From NCBI RefSeq assembly GCF_041296385.1, contig NC_091023.1:21728924-21792923 (forward strand): 64,000 nt of DNA, in the 5' to 3' direction. Both the position numbers and the translations under genes were made by a program. Below, in pieces: positions 1 to 14,200 of the stretch. This DNA comes from Aphelocoma coerulescens. Its lineage: Eukaryota > Chordata > Aves > Passeriformes > Corvidae. The notes under the pieces are model-generated. The model was not told the DNA's origin. It was given only the letters and a program-made list of their open reading frames with translations, and made no database searches. Every line of letters begins with the position of its first letter. Positions within the stretch are counted from its first letter, which is position 1.

Positions 1-1490
1 AGGAAAAAGAGAAACTTTATCAACTCAGAGACAGAGAGTAAAATTTAATTTCCAAAAGGAAGAATACTAAGAACAACAAAACATTATAGACAACTGAAGC
101 CCTATTTTCTTACTTAAAGGTAGGACCCCAGGGTAGGTAAGGGAGGTATTTTTTCCTGACCTCTAAAAGGTTTGAGATTAGCTAAATCAAATATTCTCCT
201 TTGTGCAAAATAAGCAAAAATAAGGATTAGATTTCCACACCTTCTAACAGTAGTTTTTACACACAGAGAGAAAATCATGGTCCCTTTTTTCTTTTTCAAA
301 CTATATCTATAATTATTTTTAATATTTATATTAAGTACTTCAGCCACCATACCCCAAGTTACTGTAATAAAACCACTAAAAGACACAAGTATAGTGATCT
401 GTAAATCTAGTAAGTCAATACAGAATGCCTTTGTGTTGATACAAAAGACCTGTTTACCCCACTGCTGGTAAAACACCACCAATTATGCCTTCTCCACAGT
501 TGCTACACAGAGGTGAGGATGGTTTTCCCTGGAAAATCTGGAGTTCCATATACTACAGCCCAGAACAGCACAGAGGAGAAGGACAAGAAGACTGACACAA
601 CATGGCAGCAGCTCTTTGGAAGGCTGGATTGTAATCCTCAGTGTTGCATTGCTTTTAAATTTTAATAGCAATACAAGACTAAAGAGGGTTTTTTGTCTTT
701 CTTTTTTTCTAAGAACTTTGCACATCTTTATTCCCAAAACGATCCATGATCTATAAAGTAGCAAGGGCTTTTCAAGTCTAATTATTATGTTTTTCTGGCT
801 TTTCTGCTTTATGCAGTTCTGTCAGTCTGAGGAATGAAAATAAAGAAATCAGTTCACTTTGATTTCAGTTGGGTCCAAGTTAATTTTCGTCGGAGACAAG
901 CCTGTGTTATTTCATGACAGACTATCTGAGACACAGGAACCCAAAGAACTGGAGCTTAATAAATATTAATAGGATTGAAAATCCATAAAAATCTAGTCTT
1001 GTTTTTTATTTTTAGATTGTTTTGAATTACAAAGCCTAAAAATTCATCTTAATTTCATCTACCAATGGTTCTTTAATAAACAACATGTATTTTCTGTATC
1101 ATCATTTCACCAATGATTTCAGCTACTACAAGGCTAACTCTCAGGCACAAAGTAATCAGGAGGTTACTACAAGGCTGTTTTATAATTATTTAATCTGAAT
1201 ACCATTTCATTAAAAATATATAACACAATTTCTTTCTCCCTGCTTAGGAAAAAAAAAGGGAGAAAGAAAACCTACATCTGCCTCCTGAAGTGGTACCAGC
1301 ATTTTCAGCTGCTGTGCTGCACTTGGAGCAGAATTTTCCCACTAACAAAGACACAGATATACCCAAGAATACAGATTAATACATCCGTAGTATATCAGTA
1401 ATATATTCAATTTAAAAATTTCAAGCAATTTTGATTGTGGAAACCAATAGAATGTATTTCCAATGTGAAAAATGCCTGAAAGACTTTTTT

Positions 1491-1516
1491 CTTTCTTTTT
1501 TTTTTTTTTTCCCCCA
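1491..1516 (+). repeat. Poly-T/C run
   Basis: A run of T broken by a single C and followed by CCCCC; low complexity within the NLGN1 intron. Confidence 0.85.
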
Positions 1517-2059
1517 GTAAACTTAGGTTTTTAGTCAATGAGAAGGAGTGCTTTTTCACTATTCACATGAAAGGAGGGCAGGATCACATCAGGATCTGGA
1601 TTACATCAGACAGGCAGCAAGATAAGGTCACTTAGGGATCAGATTTTTGCTAATTCAGGTCTCTGTTTTATTACTGTGAGGAATTACTCTGATTCACTAA
1701 AAGAGAGCAAAATGATAAAGCAGTTCAAGCCTGCCTACCACAGACCATAAAATGAGTACAGATATTGCAAAGCCATGCTCCTAGAAACACTGGTGTTAAT
1801 GCAGTTGTCGTTGTGTGCCACACACTCTAAACCTCCTTTAAAAAATTTCTGGGCCATTAAGATAACATAGAAAACTTAAAGTAAGTGCAATAATTTTGTC
1901 ACATCTGCTGCCAGAACAAATGACATGATGACTCCGAGAAAGACATAAAAGCCATTTTAATTATCTCTTCTTTGAAGGAGGCACTGGCTCAACCGAGTCA
2001 GTCTGGATCCAAATCCAAAGTGTTGCAAAGTTCAAGGTGAAGATTTAAGTCAGATTTAA

Positions 2060-2240
2060 GAAGTTTTTTTACAGTGAGGCCCTGGCACAGGTTGCCCAGA
2101 GAAGCTGTGGCTGCCCCATTCCTGGAAGTGTCCAAGGCCAGCTTGGACAGGGCTTGGAGCAACCTGGGATAGTGGAAGGTCTGGACTGGGTGATCTCAAA
2201 GGTCCCTTCCCACCCAGACCATTCCATGATTCTGTGATCC
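2060..2240 (+). mobile_element. CR1 LINE 3' fragment
   Basis: The plus strand shows the familiar avian CR1 3' end: ACAGTGAGGCCCTGGCACAG, then GGTTGCCCAGAGAAGCTGTGG, CCTGGAAGTGTCCAAGGCCAG, and finally TTCCATGATTCTGTGAT. It is 5'-truncated with no coding capacity and lies in the long NLGN1 intron, antisense to the gene. One of the better-preserved copies here. Confidence 0.93.
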
Positions 2241-5200
2241 CCGGATGTGTTGTTAGGACCCTCTCCACTTTCAGTAGTCAGTTGTCAGGGACATCAGGGT
2301 GGAGCAGCACTCCAGTGGAGCCACGTGCAAACCCAGACCAACAGGAGGTGTGGGCAGCCAGCAAAACACTGCATTTTTCCTACTTTTCCATATGGGAAGT
2401 GTGATTGGCACACCACAGTTTGTTCTGTGCCTTCAGTGTACTTACTGCTACAAATTCAAACATGAACCTCAGGTTTGTAGGATTCCTTCCTGATTTTTTC
2501 AGCTTTGCATGAGCGCCTTTCTAAATAGATGCAAATATAAACCTGTACAGGTGACACACTAAAAATATAATTGAAGCTGGTGCTTTCATAAAAGCAATTA
2601 GCAATCGCTCAAGTTGCAATAGATGACAGCCTCAAGAGGATTGCTGCCCTGACAGGGAAGTAACTGCAACTTACATTACAGTCAGTGTTCTGTTCTTTAA
2701 TGCTATTTTGTTATAACAGACAAGTACAAGTTGCCAATTATGTATTCATTCATGTGGAGCTTTTGGCTGATATTTTTGTCCACAGGCTTAAATGTATATA
2801 TCTTGCTCTTCTTAAGTATTCCCTCTTAAAGTTAGTGAAAAAAAGTTACAGTAAATAGGCAAATAAATGCAAGTAGAGAAGGCAAACAGAAAAATCCTTT
2901 TTAGCTCAGGGTGAAAGTACATGACCATACATGTCTTTGTCTTGCTCAGAATTCATGCAGTGACTACAATTATGCCTATTTTATAGCCAGACTCACAGAC
3001 ATTTTACAACCACTTTAAACCAGTTTTGTGGTCCCCAGGAGTCATCCTTCCAGTTTCAGCAAACTATGGGACAAATCCTGCTCCTATAACAGTAAATAGC
3101 AATGCTCCCACCAGGCAAGGCTTTAAATCAACATCTGCCTTCAGCTATCCCTGGATAAACCCCAGGTTCCACAACTGTTCTCCATAGGAGCATGCTTAAG
3201 TGAGGGCCTTAAACACACATGGATAGAGTATCTGAATATACTCTGTAGCATTTCAGTGCAATAAACAGCATTTGATCAGAAAAGGAGCAGTGCCCAAACA
3301 TGTGGTCAGCCCTTTGCACTGAGCAGAACAACGTGTGGCAGTATGGCACCCAGACACGTTGGTTTTTTCTAGGAAAAAATTTGCAGTTGAACATGGTTTT
3401 TTTTATGTGGTGCCTGATAGTTCCATCATAGATTACACCTTTTAATATTCCATTATTTCAAGGGATCTCCATAGCAGCAGTTGCACCACGTGGGGCAATG
3501 GCACACTGCCACACAAGACATAGGAAGATAACAAAGTCAGTGGGAAATATCATCAGGATCTGTGGGTTTCTGTGAGCTGACTCTTGCCTATTCACCTCCA
3601 GTTACCCTGTGTTGTTTAGACGCACTGGTACTCTTTGTGCTCATCCTTTCATGTATCTAAAAATAAAACCATGTTAGAAAAACAAGGAGAAAATTGTGCT
3701 GGTTCTACATGAGGATACAGACTGAGTTTAAAAACCAGCTTCATTGGGCAGCTGATGCCGCTCTTTGCCTCTGGGAGGGACATAATTGCAGTGGCCCAAA
3801 GACAGCCCTGTGCTGGGGGCAGAATGTGTCACTAATCCCTCTGAAGGGGCCATTTCCCACTGTTCATGTGTCTTTTGGAGTCACTAAACAGCTCACACAT
3901 GAAGTCCCCGTGGTGGGAGCAGAGATCCGCTCGACCACGTCGGTCTCCATTTGAAACATCCTCTCCCTCCTGCTGAGCCCAACGATTACATTGGGGAGCT
4001 GAAAGAGAACCACTAAGACGCTGAGTGGTAAACACACAAATCAGGTCAATCCTTTTTCTTTCCTTGTAATCCCTGTGCGTTATTTGTTACTGGCTTTTAC
4101 TGCTGCGGCCTTCTCCTCTTCGGGCACTCTGTGCACGCAGCCAGCGCTCCTGCTCTCCCTCACACCACGGATTGTGGCAATCCCTTCTTATCAAAACTCC
4201 CGTGTTCTGCACTACTTCACTACATCCACTGGCTTTATATCTTCACCTCTCTCTTGTCTTTCCTTCACTGTAAATTCTCCAGAGCAGGGAACTTGCTTTC
4301 TCCAAGTTTGTACTAAAGCCTGTAAATTTACAGCACTCTAGGAATGTTTGATAACAGCACTTAAATAATTAATGAAAGCTGCAGCAGCCCTTTCTTTTTC
4401 CCTATTTGGAAGCTGTAAGGCTGCAAGACAGGTGGGAGGCAGCAAATATTTCATGGGCTAAGATTAGATGTGATTCGCACCCCTGTGGGGGGGTAACTGA
4501 CTGACAAATACTTGCACTCAGGAAAGATCGAGATTAAGTTGTGCAGGAATTAAAGGAAAGAAGCATTGCTTCAGCTACATGAAACAAAGTGTCCCAGAAG
4601 CATCATAAACAGCCCAGCCCCAAAAAATAAACTGCAATAGAAAGAATGGGATGTTTTAATTTCAGCTCTACAACGATACTCAGTCTCCCTCCCTCTGTGC
4701 ATATGACTTTGCAGAAGTCCACTCTTCTGTCCTGATTTTTCCATCTTCAGTGGAAAGGGAAAAAAATAAAGGGTATATAATAGTAAATATTAGCTCATGA
4801 TTTTGCAGCCCTAAAGAGGCAGTAAATGCTTCTAAAATAAAAAAAAAGTAGGTGGAAACATGAAATAAAGACAAATAAGACACAGTAAGACTATGAGAGC
4901 AAGAAACAGAAAAAAACAACAAACAGTACAGAAGAAAAGATAAAAGAGATTTGTTATTATAGGAGAAGCTATGATATGAGACAGATGTGAAATTATTTCT
5001 AGAAAATTAGAATGGAGAAAAAAGCAGCAAAGTGAAAAGGTATTCATGTATCTCAGGCAAATTTCTCAGAATCTACCAAACATTCAAATTCCCTGCATAT
5101 GTCTCTAAGCTTATGTCCGTTCATGTTTTAAAAATGGCAATTTGGGCCTGATCTTGTAACACTTGATCTGAATTTCATGGTTGACTTTTCTGTAGTCACT

Positions 5201-8200
5201 AATTTACCCACTGAGTGCGCATGGGTCCAGGTGCTTTCCACTGGAGCACAATGCAAAAGACTGTATGGATTTTTGTGTCTTCCAAATAATCAATAATGTA
5301 ATCCTGATGCTTATGTCAGTTTTGCTGCTAAATTTCCTGGTTTATGAAGGCAGTCAAGTAGTTTGGCACCAAAGAATAGTAACTGCACTTAAAGAAATTT
5401 GAAACTGAAAATGCAGGGACAAAACCAGAACCCGCTTTGTCTAGTGCTGAATGTTTATCAGGCAGAACATCACAAAAACAGAGGAAAAAAAGGGCAGTAA
5501 ATTGCTTGATTTTAGGGCACTGAAGACTCCAAAATTATCTCTCTCCTAGAACAGAGACATAATGACCAGCCTCTGAATAGATATTGGCACAGCAGGCCAC
5601 ACAAAAGCCCTGATTAGCTGCTGTCTGAGGGAATATTCAATTCTATTTTGGCGTTGATTTCTGACCTTTCTTCTTTGACTTTAATTGGTCAAAATCCAAA
5701 CCTTTTTGAATGTATTTAATGCCAGACAACAGCTTCTGAATTGCCAAATTCCCAGAAGAGATGGGAGAAAAGGCACTTCATAGTTTTTTCTGACACTTCT
5801 TCAACTTCAGCTAATTCTGAAGTTGTAAACAACATTTGTAACAGCTGCAACGCCACTTGCAATGCAACAGTTCTTCAACTGGTTTTAGGGAAGGAAAAAA
5901 AACAAATAATGAACTATATCATATCTAGCCTGACTCAGATGTCCTTCACCTTCAGTGAGAAAAGAGCAGGTATTTTGAAATTCCAAACCTGTAATTCTAT
6001 GGCAGTATTCAGCCAGAAAAGGATGTGATACAATCTCGCTCCAGATTTTAATATTAGACAGAACCATCAGAAGCTTCTTTGTTAACTCCTAAGCCAATGA
6101 TAATCCTGCAGTTTTTTCATCTCTAGGCATTTATAGTTAATAATATGGGAAAATATTTCATGACATTTCAGAGCTATAGCTGCTGTTTTACGAAAGCCTC
6201 CTCACCCATTGATTTACATCCACAACTCCCCTTCCAAGAGCTTCCTTCCCAAATTAAACATGCTAATGATTTTCTATGCAAAATTTAACAACCTAATAGG
6301 CAGAAAAAGTCAAATGAAAATACACTAATTGTTGCCTTTGATGTATACTATTCTGCCAATTCTCTCATGAAAGCAGTATATTAGCATTAGCTGGAGTAGC
6401 TACTAAAACATAGATTAATAAAGAAAAGCTTATATATATACATGTTAAGAAGATGACACTGCAGACTGTTGAAAACACAACTTCAAGGCTTAGGAGTGAC
6501 ATAAATGGCTGTTTTACACTAGAAAACCATTTTCAGAGGAGCCCAGAAAACGAGCTACTAAAGAATGAATCACAAACCTTTATCTGAATTAGCCGGCGTT
6601 GGTTCATAACACTGGGTTTACGCAATAAAAGCATTCAAAATAAGATTACACAGTCAAAATAATAAATACAGAATGGGATGGGGGAGATAAAAGGCTGGTG
6701 AGAGAGCAGAATGCTTTCTGCCTAACCCCAGGGATCTGAAATGAGCTCCCCCAAGAAACTGCCCAATGGCTTTATAAAGTAAGATTTTCACGTGCACGTA
6801 TTTTTCCACCCAGAGTAAAAGAAATAATGTGTTTTAACCTATGACCAGCATCACAGAGAGAGCTTTATCATAGAATTGGTTCATTCTGTCCTCCAGCCCA
6901 GCTCTGAGCGTGAGGTTTGGTGCCACTGTGATGTTAACACACACAAAGAAAACAGATGCAAACAAACAATAAGGGAATATAAATATTCTCCAAAGAAATA
7001 GTGACACAAAATTACTTTCTATTGCTTTGTCTTTAAGAGTTTGCTTATAATGATTTGATAATTTAATCTAATTGATCTCTCCAACTACTTCTATGGCTCT
7101 AATCACTGTAGTATCTGATTAGTGGAACAGATCCATACTTTATCTCCAGATTTAATAACTAAATCTATACTTGAATCAGAGTCACACAAGTTCAGCAGAG
7201 GGAGAGGGCCAGATGCTGCTTAGCCAGGGGAGGAGGGAGGGAAAGGGAAAAGGCTACTGAGGTCCAGAATCACTGGAAAGGTATATTTGGCTTGGTGTCA
7301 AATCATCCCTCTGCAACCAGGCTCTCTTTAAAGAGCCCATTTCTGGGGTTAGAGAAGGAGAGCAGGAATGTGACATAACTAATAGGGGCAGAACCAAAAA
7401 TGAGCTACTGTCTGTGGCCCGCTCTCCTTCAAACTGTCTTCTTTGCAAGCACAAAGTAAATGTAATTATTATTATCGGTTCTTTGTTCTCTTCCAGGCTA
7501 GCCCTTCATCAACCTAAAAATTATGACATTTCCTGAATGCATTTCAATGGCTTCTTAACCTTTCTATTTCCCAAGAGCAGGGACAATGTCACGCAGCACT
7601 CAGAGATTTTAGCAGTGAAGAGGTTAACACCCAAAATTGCTAATGATAACAACAGTATTCACTGAGCCAGATAATCACTCACAGAGAATTTCAATCCAAA
7701 GTCACTTAAAATTCAAGGAAACCTCTGTATTTCTTTAAGGAAGTGACAGCAGTTAGAAGAATATTCATAATTCAAACAACAGGCCAAATTCTGACTTACT
7801 GCTGAGTTTATCCATTTTTAATCGAGCAATATTAAGTGCAAGCTTTTGCTCTACCTTAGGTTAAACCTATTTTGTGGTATGTCCTCTAACACAGGTCCCG
7901 GGCAGAGAGGGGTGACAGCCAGGCCACTTGCACAGTGCAAATATCAAGCATGGAAGGTATATGGAGCATTTCTGAGAAGTTATTTGTTTCTTCCTCTCTT
8001 GTTTGACTGCTGCTTGTTTGTTGTGCTGATACTCAGCCAAACTAGCTTGTAGTTGAATATGTCAAAGCTCTGGGCAGAAAAACAGCAACTAATATATGTT
8101 AGCAAACTCTGGAGAGAAAAATAGTTTCTGCCACTAAAAACTGCAGGGTGGAATTGTGTGCTGCCTTCTTCTTCACCTTATTCTGCCTAAAGGGAAAGAG

Positions 8201-11200
8201 CCTTTTAGTGCTATTTCTATGCTTGGTTTGCACAGTGCCTGGCAGTGTGCACCTGCTTCAACATGTGTGTCAGGAGCCTTCTTTGCTGTCAGATCCCTTT
8301 CCTTGCTGCTCTCAGCTCATCATCTGTCTCCCAGCTCACCTGTGCAAGTGAACGTCCCTCTCATGCCTGAGCACATCTCAGCAGCCATCTTTCAAAGACG
8401 TCAGGAGGAGAAACAAAACCAGCCTGTCACAAGCACATGACTGTCTCTCAGTCGGAGGGGAGGTGCTCTCTGTTGCTTGTGAGCAGCACGGAATGAAGAG
8501 CACACGGAACAGGGTGTGAGGGGTTTGCACCAACGGGCCCCAATTCAGGCTGGAGCATGGACTTCCACTGGGACTTCTTCAGCAATCATCGGTGTCTCTG
8601 TAAAACTCAAGCACCCATTTTGCATGGTCCTGTATCATAATGGGCTTCTGGCCAGGTAACACCTTTAGTACTTGAACTGCAAATGCATCACGGCAAGAAT
8701 TGCAGTTAATCAAGGGTTTTGTGGCTCTTTAAAGAAAAAAACAATCGATGCATCTTTTCTTTCTTCCTTTGTGTGAGACCTCTTCTATGGAGACTCCATC
8801 TAAAAGAGACCACAGGTGCTTTGGCTCTTAAGTATAACAATTATATGTTGTTTCAGAAGTTATTGTTTCGAGCAAAAGCAATCCATTTTTCATTAACCCA
8901 TGGCTCGGCTAATGACTGAAAAGTGTAGAAATTTCACAAAATAAACTGCCTCTCCAACAGCCATATACAGCAGTATTTCATGGATCCAAAGTACTGTATA
9001 AAGCACAGAAAATCTTATTAATAAAAACAGCCTTGGGGTCAGTAAATGCACAAAATCTTCTGTTTGTCTCACATAAGTATCTTAGATATGGCCTTCAGCT
9101 ACTAACTTCATTTTTTTTTTTAAAAAAGCCCAAGTTCTTTTTGGGACTTTAAAATAAGTATGAAAAAATGTGAGTCAATATCAATTTTGCAATCAAGTAA
9201 GAAAAATTGTACTAGCTTTCCTTTGAGCTTCCAAATCTGATTATGACTGTTGGATGTAGCTATATACATAGATAAATGTATGTTTCATATTCCCTTACCA
9301 CTGGGTCCATTTCATTAAGACTTTTGCTTTGGCAGTGAGGATTCTCAGAAACTGAGCTCTCACTGGGTCAGCCACATGCAGCTGGTTCTGTTCTGTTCGC
9401 TTCTTCACTACATTAAAGTCAAATAATAAAGAAAATTAAATTAAAAGCAAAGAGTAATGTTGGCAGAAAATTTTAAAAATCCCTGCAAGGGCACTGTAGA
9501 GAGGTTGACAGCAACACTGGTGCAAAACTTGGGTTAAAGGGCAGCAAGTCCTCAGGAAAACACCCCAAAACTATGAGCAAATCATGGCAACCTCAACATG
9601 GAAGTCTGACAAAGTGGGACAAACAGGGAGCTCTTCTCCAGGCCACGGATGGATGGTCTTTCTTCAGCTTAGGACATGGCAAGACATTTTTGCTGATCCA
9701 GGGTCCCCTGTTTCTCAGAGCTTCGCTCCCATCTTTTTGTGGGAGTTTAAAATTCTGCATTAGAGCAGACCCTGCAAACCCTCCTTAGGCAGGCTTGAGC
9801 AAAAACGAGCTGAGGTGAATTAAGCAAATTAAACAGAAGATTGTCTAACCTGCCTGACTGCATCTAAAGCAAGTGGGGAGAATGTGCATGAGTCATTCCC
9901 CTGACAAAATTGGGAGCAAGGAGTGGAAGAGGAGCCCAGCTGGAAGGTGGGAGGGAAGATGGGAATGGGAGCCCCCCCAGCTGGTTTGGGCACGGCTCCA
10001 GCCTGCCCCGAGCATCAGTGGGGGGCTGTCCTCAGCAGAGCTGAGGCGGGCGACAAGGGAAGGGCAGCTCAGCATTGCCCCTCGTGCCACAGGGTCAGGG
10101 CTGTGCACGCCCCAGTGAACACCACGCTGTGTCAGATGTGAAACACAGAATGAAAAAACAAGCTTAAAAACGCTGTATCTCTTGCTGCCATTTTTAATGG
10201 CTTCTAAAATTAGCTGAAGGAAGAGAAGAGAGATCATCTGTATGCTACAGAAGGTTGACACGAAAAAGGGTGAGAAATCTGTGATCCTGAGGTTTTGGTA
10301 GATTCTGGCATATGTCATCCTTGCCAGTTTTTCCCCACCCACTCTATTGGAGAAAAATGGAGATGCTCCACAGGGTTCCTGTGTATCCACACCACTTAGT
10401 CCATGTCCTGTGCCTGGAGCATCCCAAGGATTTGTTTCCCTCTTTCCCCAAAACCTGAAGGTGCAAAATTTGGGCACCCCAATATATAAGCAGATCATTG
10501 AATCTCAGCACGTAATAAAAACCTCCTTATATTTTAGTGAAGTTTTTCATCATCTTCAGCCAACTGTTGGATAAGTTTCTGCCTCTGTTTAGAAAAAGGA
10601 TGTCTAAGTACAAACTGTGCTTGCTCTGGGCTGAGCCTTCTAGAAACATTCAGCAAGCTGTGCAATCTGCTTCCTACACAGTGTACCTTTCCATTACAAA
10701 TCTGCAGACAGCTTTTAGGTATAAGAATATGGAGAACAGAAAGTAAAGACAAATGCAATGGAGACAAATCATTTTCCGTGAGCTTTGTGAAATATTTTCT
10801 CAAAATAACTTTGCAGGGGTTTTACTGCCAGTTCATAATGTGGATGAGTCACTTCTGATATTTCTGATAAAACAATATTCAAAACTTCAAAATCTCTTCC
10901 AATTCATTTATGCCACCATTTAATTAGGGCTTCTGCAATATGTTACAAGGGCATCATTATCCTCTATAATTGTATAATAATTACAATTTTTTATGAAATA
11001 ATTGCAAGTACACTAGATGTGTAGATATAATTATGGTAATTACATAAATACCTGATTTTCAGCTAATAATTAAAGAAGGCCTTTACAAAAAGGGGGAAAC
11101 TTTACAAATGGAAGCTTTTCAGAAAACAAACACAAATAATAATTGGCTTCCTCTCTCCTGTTTTTTCTGCCTTACTAAATTATCTCTCTATGTATACTAT

Positions 11201-14200
11201 ATATATGATTTTCAACAGATTATAAAATAAGAATTAAAAAATTACTTAAATATTAAATCATAACAAGAGACCTCAATACTTTGCCTCTGCAGGGCCTAAT
11301 CCACTGGCACTAATGTAGCCCAAACCTACGGATTCTAGGGGAGCTCAGCATCTCACAAGACATTGAATTGTAAATGTCTGAGTGCAGAAGATGTGAATAG
11401 TGCCTATGACAACATACAAACTGTCCTGCTGGCTCTGGTTTCCTTCAAAATGTGTCTTTTTGGTCAAACCCGTTGGTTATACCCCCTTTAATGCAACCCC
11501 CAGCAGAAGATGCATTGTCTACAGGGCAATGATATTTCAATAAAGGAACTACTGAGCCTCATCAGCTGAAAAAAACCAGCTCAGCCAGGGAATTTTCTCT
11601 CTCTTCAAACATATTCCTATGACTAAACTTGCTGTGTGCTTACTGTTCTCTCAGTATGAATAGGAAAGTCAAAATCCACCCTCATAAAAAGCATGTACAA
11701 AACTCTGCCAGGGCAGATTGATTCCTGCTCTGATAGCACCAAGGGATATTAACAGAATTCCCACAGCAGAGGAATTAGGAACATGATTTACTGCTGCTGC
11801 TGAAACGTTCCAAAACCCTTTGGCAAAACTCTGGAAGGGGAAATCAGCTGCAGCACCTGGACTATGCCATTTCCATGTGTCTTGCAATTTCTGCAAGAGC
11901 AGCCCTGAGGAAGATCCAGTTCCAGCCAGAGATCACTCTGGTCCCTGCACTGTGCTGGAATATAGGTGCAAACATGGCTGAAAGTCAGCTTTGTCCCACT
12001 TCCCTTAGCCTTGCATTGTTTAGTGCTGCTCCTTCTTTGGATAAATCTCATTATTACAAGCATGACAAAGTAAAATAAGAGATATTAATATTAAAACAGA
12101 AGGAAATGGTTTGATATTCTGAAAACAAATCTCATTTATGGTAAGCTCATTAAAGCAGTTGATTTCTGAATGCCTAGTGTAATTATTAATACCATACATA
12201 TCAAAGTGGAGGAGACATGTAAATTTGACATAAAGTAAGTAAAAATGAAGAAGGCTAAAGAATTATGAGTGAAAAGAATTTAGAAAAAAAAAAAAGAAAA
12301 AGAAATTCTACTGGAGCAATATTCAAGTTATAAGCAGATTATTAACATTGTGAGATGATCCTTAAGAATGGTCTAACATATGTAAGCATCATGTTTCAAG
12401 CTTAAAAAAATACCCCAAGAATACTAAAAATGTTTGTATCCATGTGTATTATATGGAAACAAAGAGATGAAGAGCATTAACGCAGAGGAGAGCAAAGGAA
12501 TAATACTACAATATGGGGGGGATAAACAAGTAGAAAACAACAGTTATCAAAAAGGCATATTAGTTACTCAAATGTTCCTCCTGAAAATGTACAAATACAC
12601 TTATGTAGTTGTTTTTTATGAGATTTGTCCATTCTGGCTTTAAATGATAAATTAGAAACTAACAGATTGAAAGGAAAACCATCTCACAGATGTTTACTGA
12701 ATAAAACCAGTCCAAGCCAACAAAGGCCGGGGGAAGAAGCACAAACCAGTTTTATCCGACTTAGCATTATCAGTACTATTTTAGAGCCTGTGTGGGGGAG
12801 GATGTAGAAAATGAAAAGCAAGCAGTAAAATAATGGACAAGGAATGGAATTAGATCAGAATTTAAGACCTGTTAGAGCTATAAGCACTGTCAAGGTATAT
12901 GAACAAAGCACTGAGAGCGCGATGACTGTGTGGTCAGCAAGAGCTCAGAGCCCGAACAACCAGACATTTACAGGGGACTGTGACCAGTGCTGATGGCATT
13001 TAAGATGACTGGAGTCTTAAAATACAGTCTGCAAAGTCTGCTATTGTCAAGCAGTGGCTCACCCAGAAAGAGGGCTGGAGAAAGTACATCAGAGTTTTAA
13101 GCATTTTATTTCAAATATGACATAAACCTACTGCACATCTTTGAAAAATGCTGCTAACTGACACTAACAGCTTTAGATTGTGAAAGGATGAAAAGGTCTG
13201 TACAAGACAATGTTTGCTTCATTATCTCCTTCCATGTATTACCAGTATAATAGGAAATGCTGCAGTGGTAGCTGAGGAATGAAAAACAGGGCTTCAAAAA
13301 AGAACAGAAAAATAGAGCAATCGTGGTGTCTTGGTGAGTAGCAGTGGAGTTTGGGATTATGGGCTACATTTGGGGCTGCTGATACCACAGGGGAGGAGGG
13401 TAAGTGCTCTGCAGCCAGGAGCCAGCAAGGCTGGATTTGGGTGAAACTTAAAATGTGTGCAGGCAACTACTGACCCAAATATACTACAGGCAAATAATTA
13501 GTTCTGAATTTTCAGAGTGGCCTAATGAAGATATAAACCCTTTTACAGGGCTGCTGTATACCAAAATATGCACAAAGGCAGCTCTGTGGGTTTGGCACTC
13601 ACTCCCAAGGGACCCAGAGCCCTGGCAATGGTTTTCAAAGGCATGTTCTTAGCCTACTGACAACATAACTTATTTTGACATCGCTCTGTCTATAGTGATG
13701 CAGGCTCACGCCTTAGATTCCATATTTTTCACTCATATGGCCATGGAGAAAGGAATATTTCTATAATTTTTGACAATTTACCATCTACGCTTCCATTACT
13801 TTGATATTATTTTCTAAATTACATATTTAGGAAAAAAGGAATTCTGATAATAAATTGGCAACTTTTGCCAGTGGAAATACACATTTTAAAGGTCTTAACC
13901 TGTCCTTTTCTGGTTGATTTCAGAGCTGAAATGGGTTTACAGAAAGAACTTCATTTAAGGAAGTCCACAAGAGCTGCACAAGTTATATTAATTCTTCTTT
14001 TCCAAGATTTTGATGATAAGTAAACAGTTCTAGCGTAGTTAAATGGAGTATTGGAACAAACACGCAACAGAAACACAAGGTAACAGGTGAAATTTCTGCT
14101 TAGTCTTCCAAAGAATATTTCACATTGCTGAGCTTAAAGCCCTAAGGTTATCAGAACCTCTTTCAAAACAGAACTGATGTAACATATTCTCTATTGAAAA

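Noticed and set aside
9893..10498. 201-codon minus-strand open frame
   Set aside because: No recognisable domain, no repeat or family signature, overlaps a GC-rich patch and lies in an NLGN1 intron. Length alone is not enough.
10534..10803. 89-codon minus-strand frame ending with a helical, charged stretch (QRQKLIQQLAEDDEKLH)
   Set aside because: The C-terminal part looks protein-like, but there is no splice context or family I can name, and short charged runs arise by chance.
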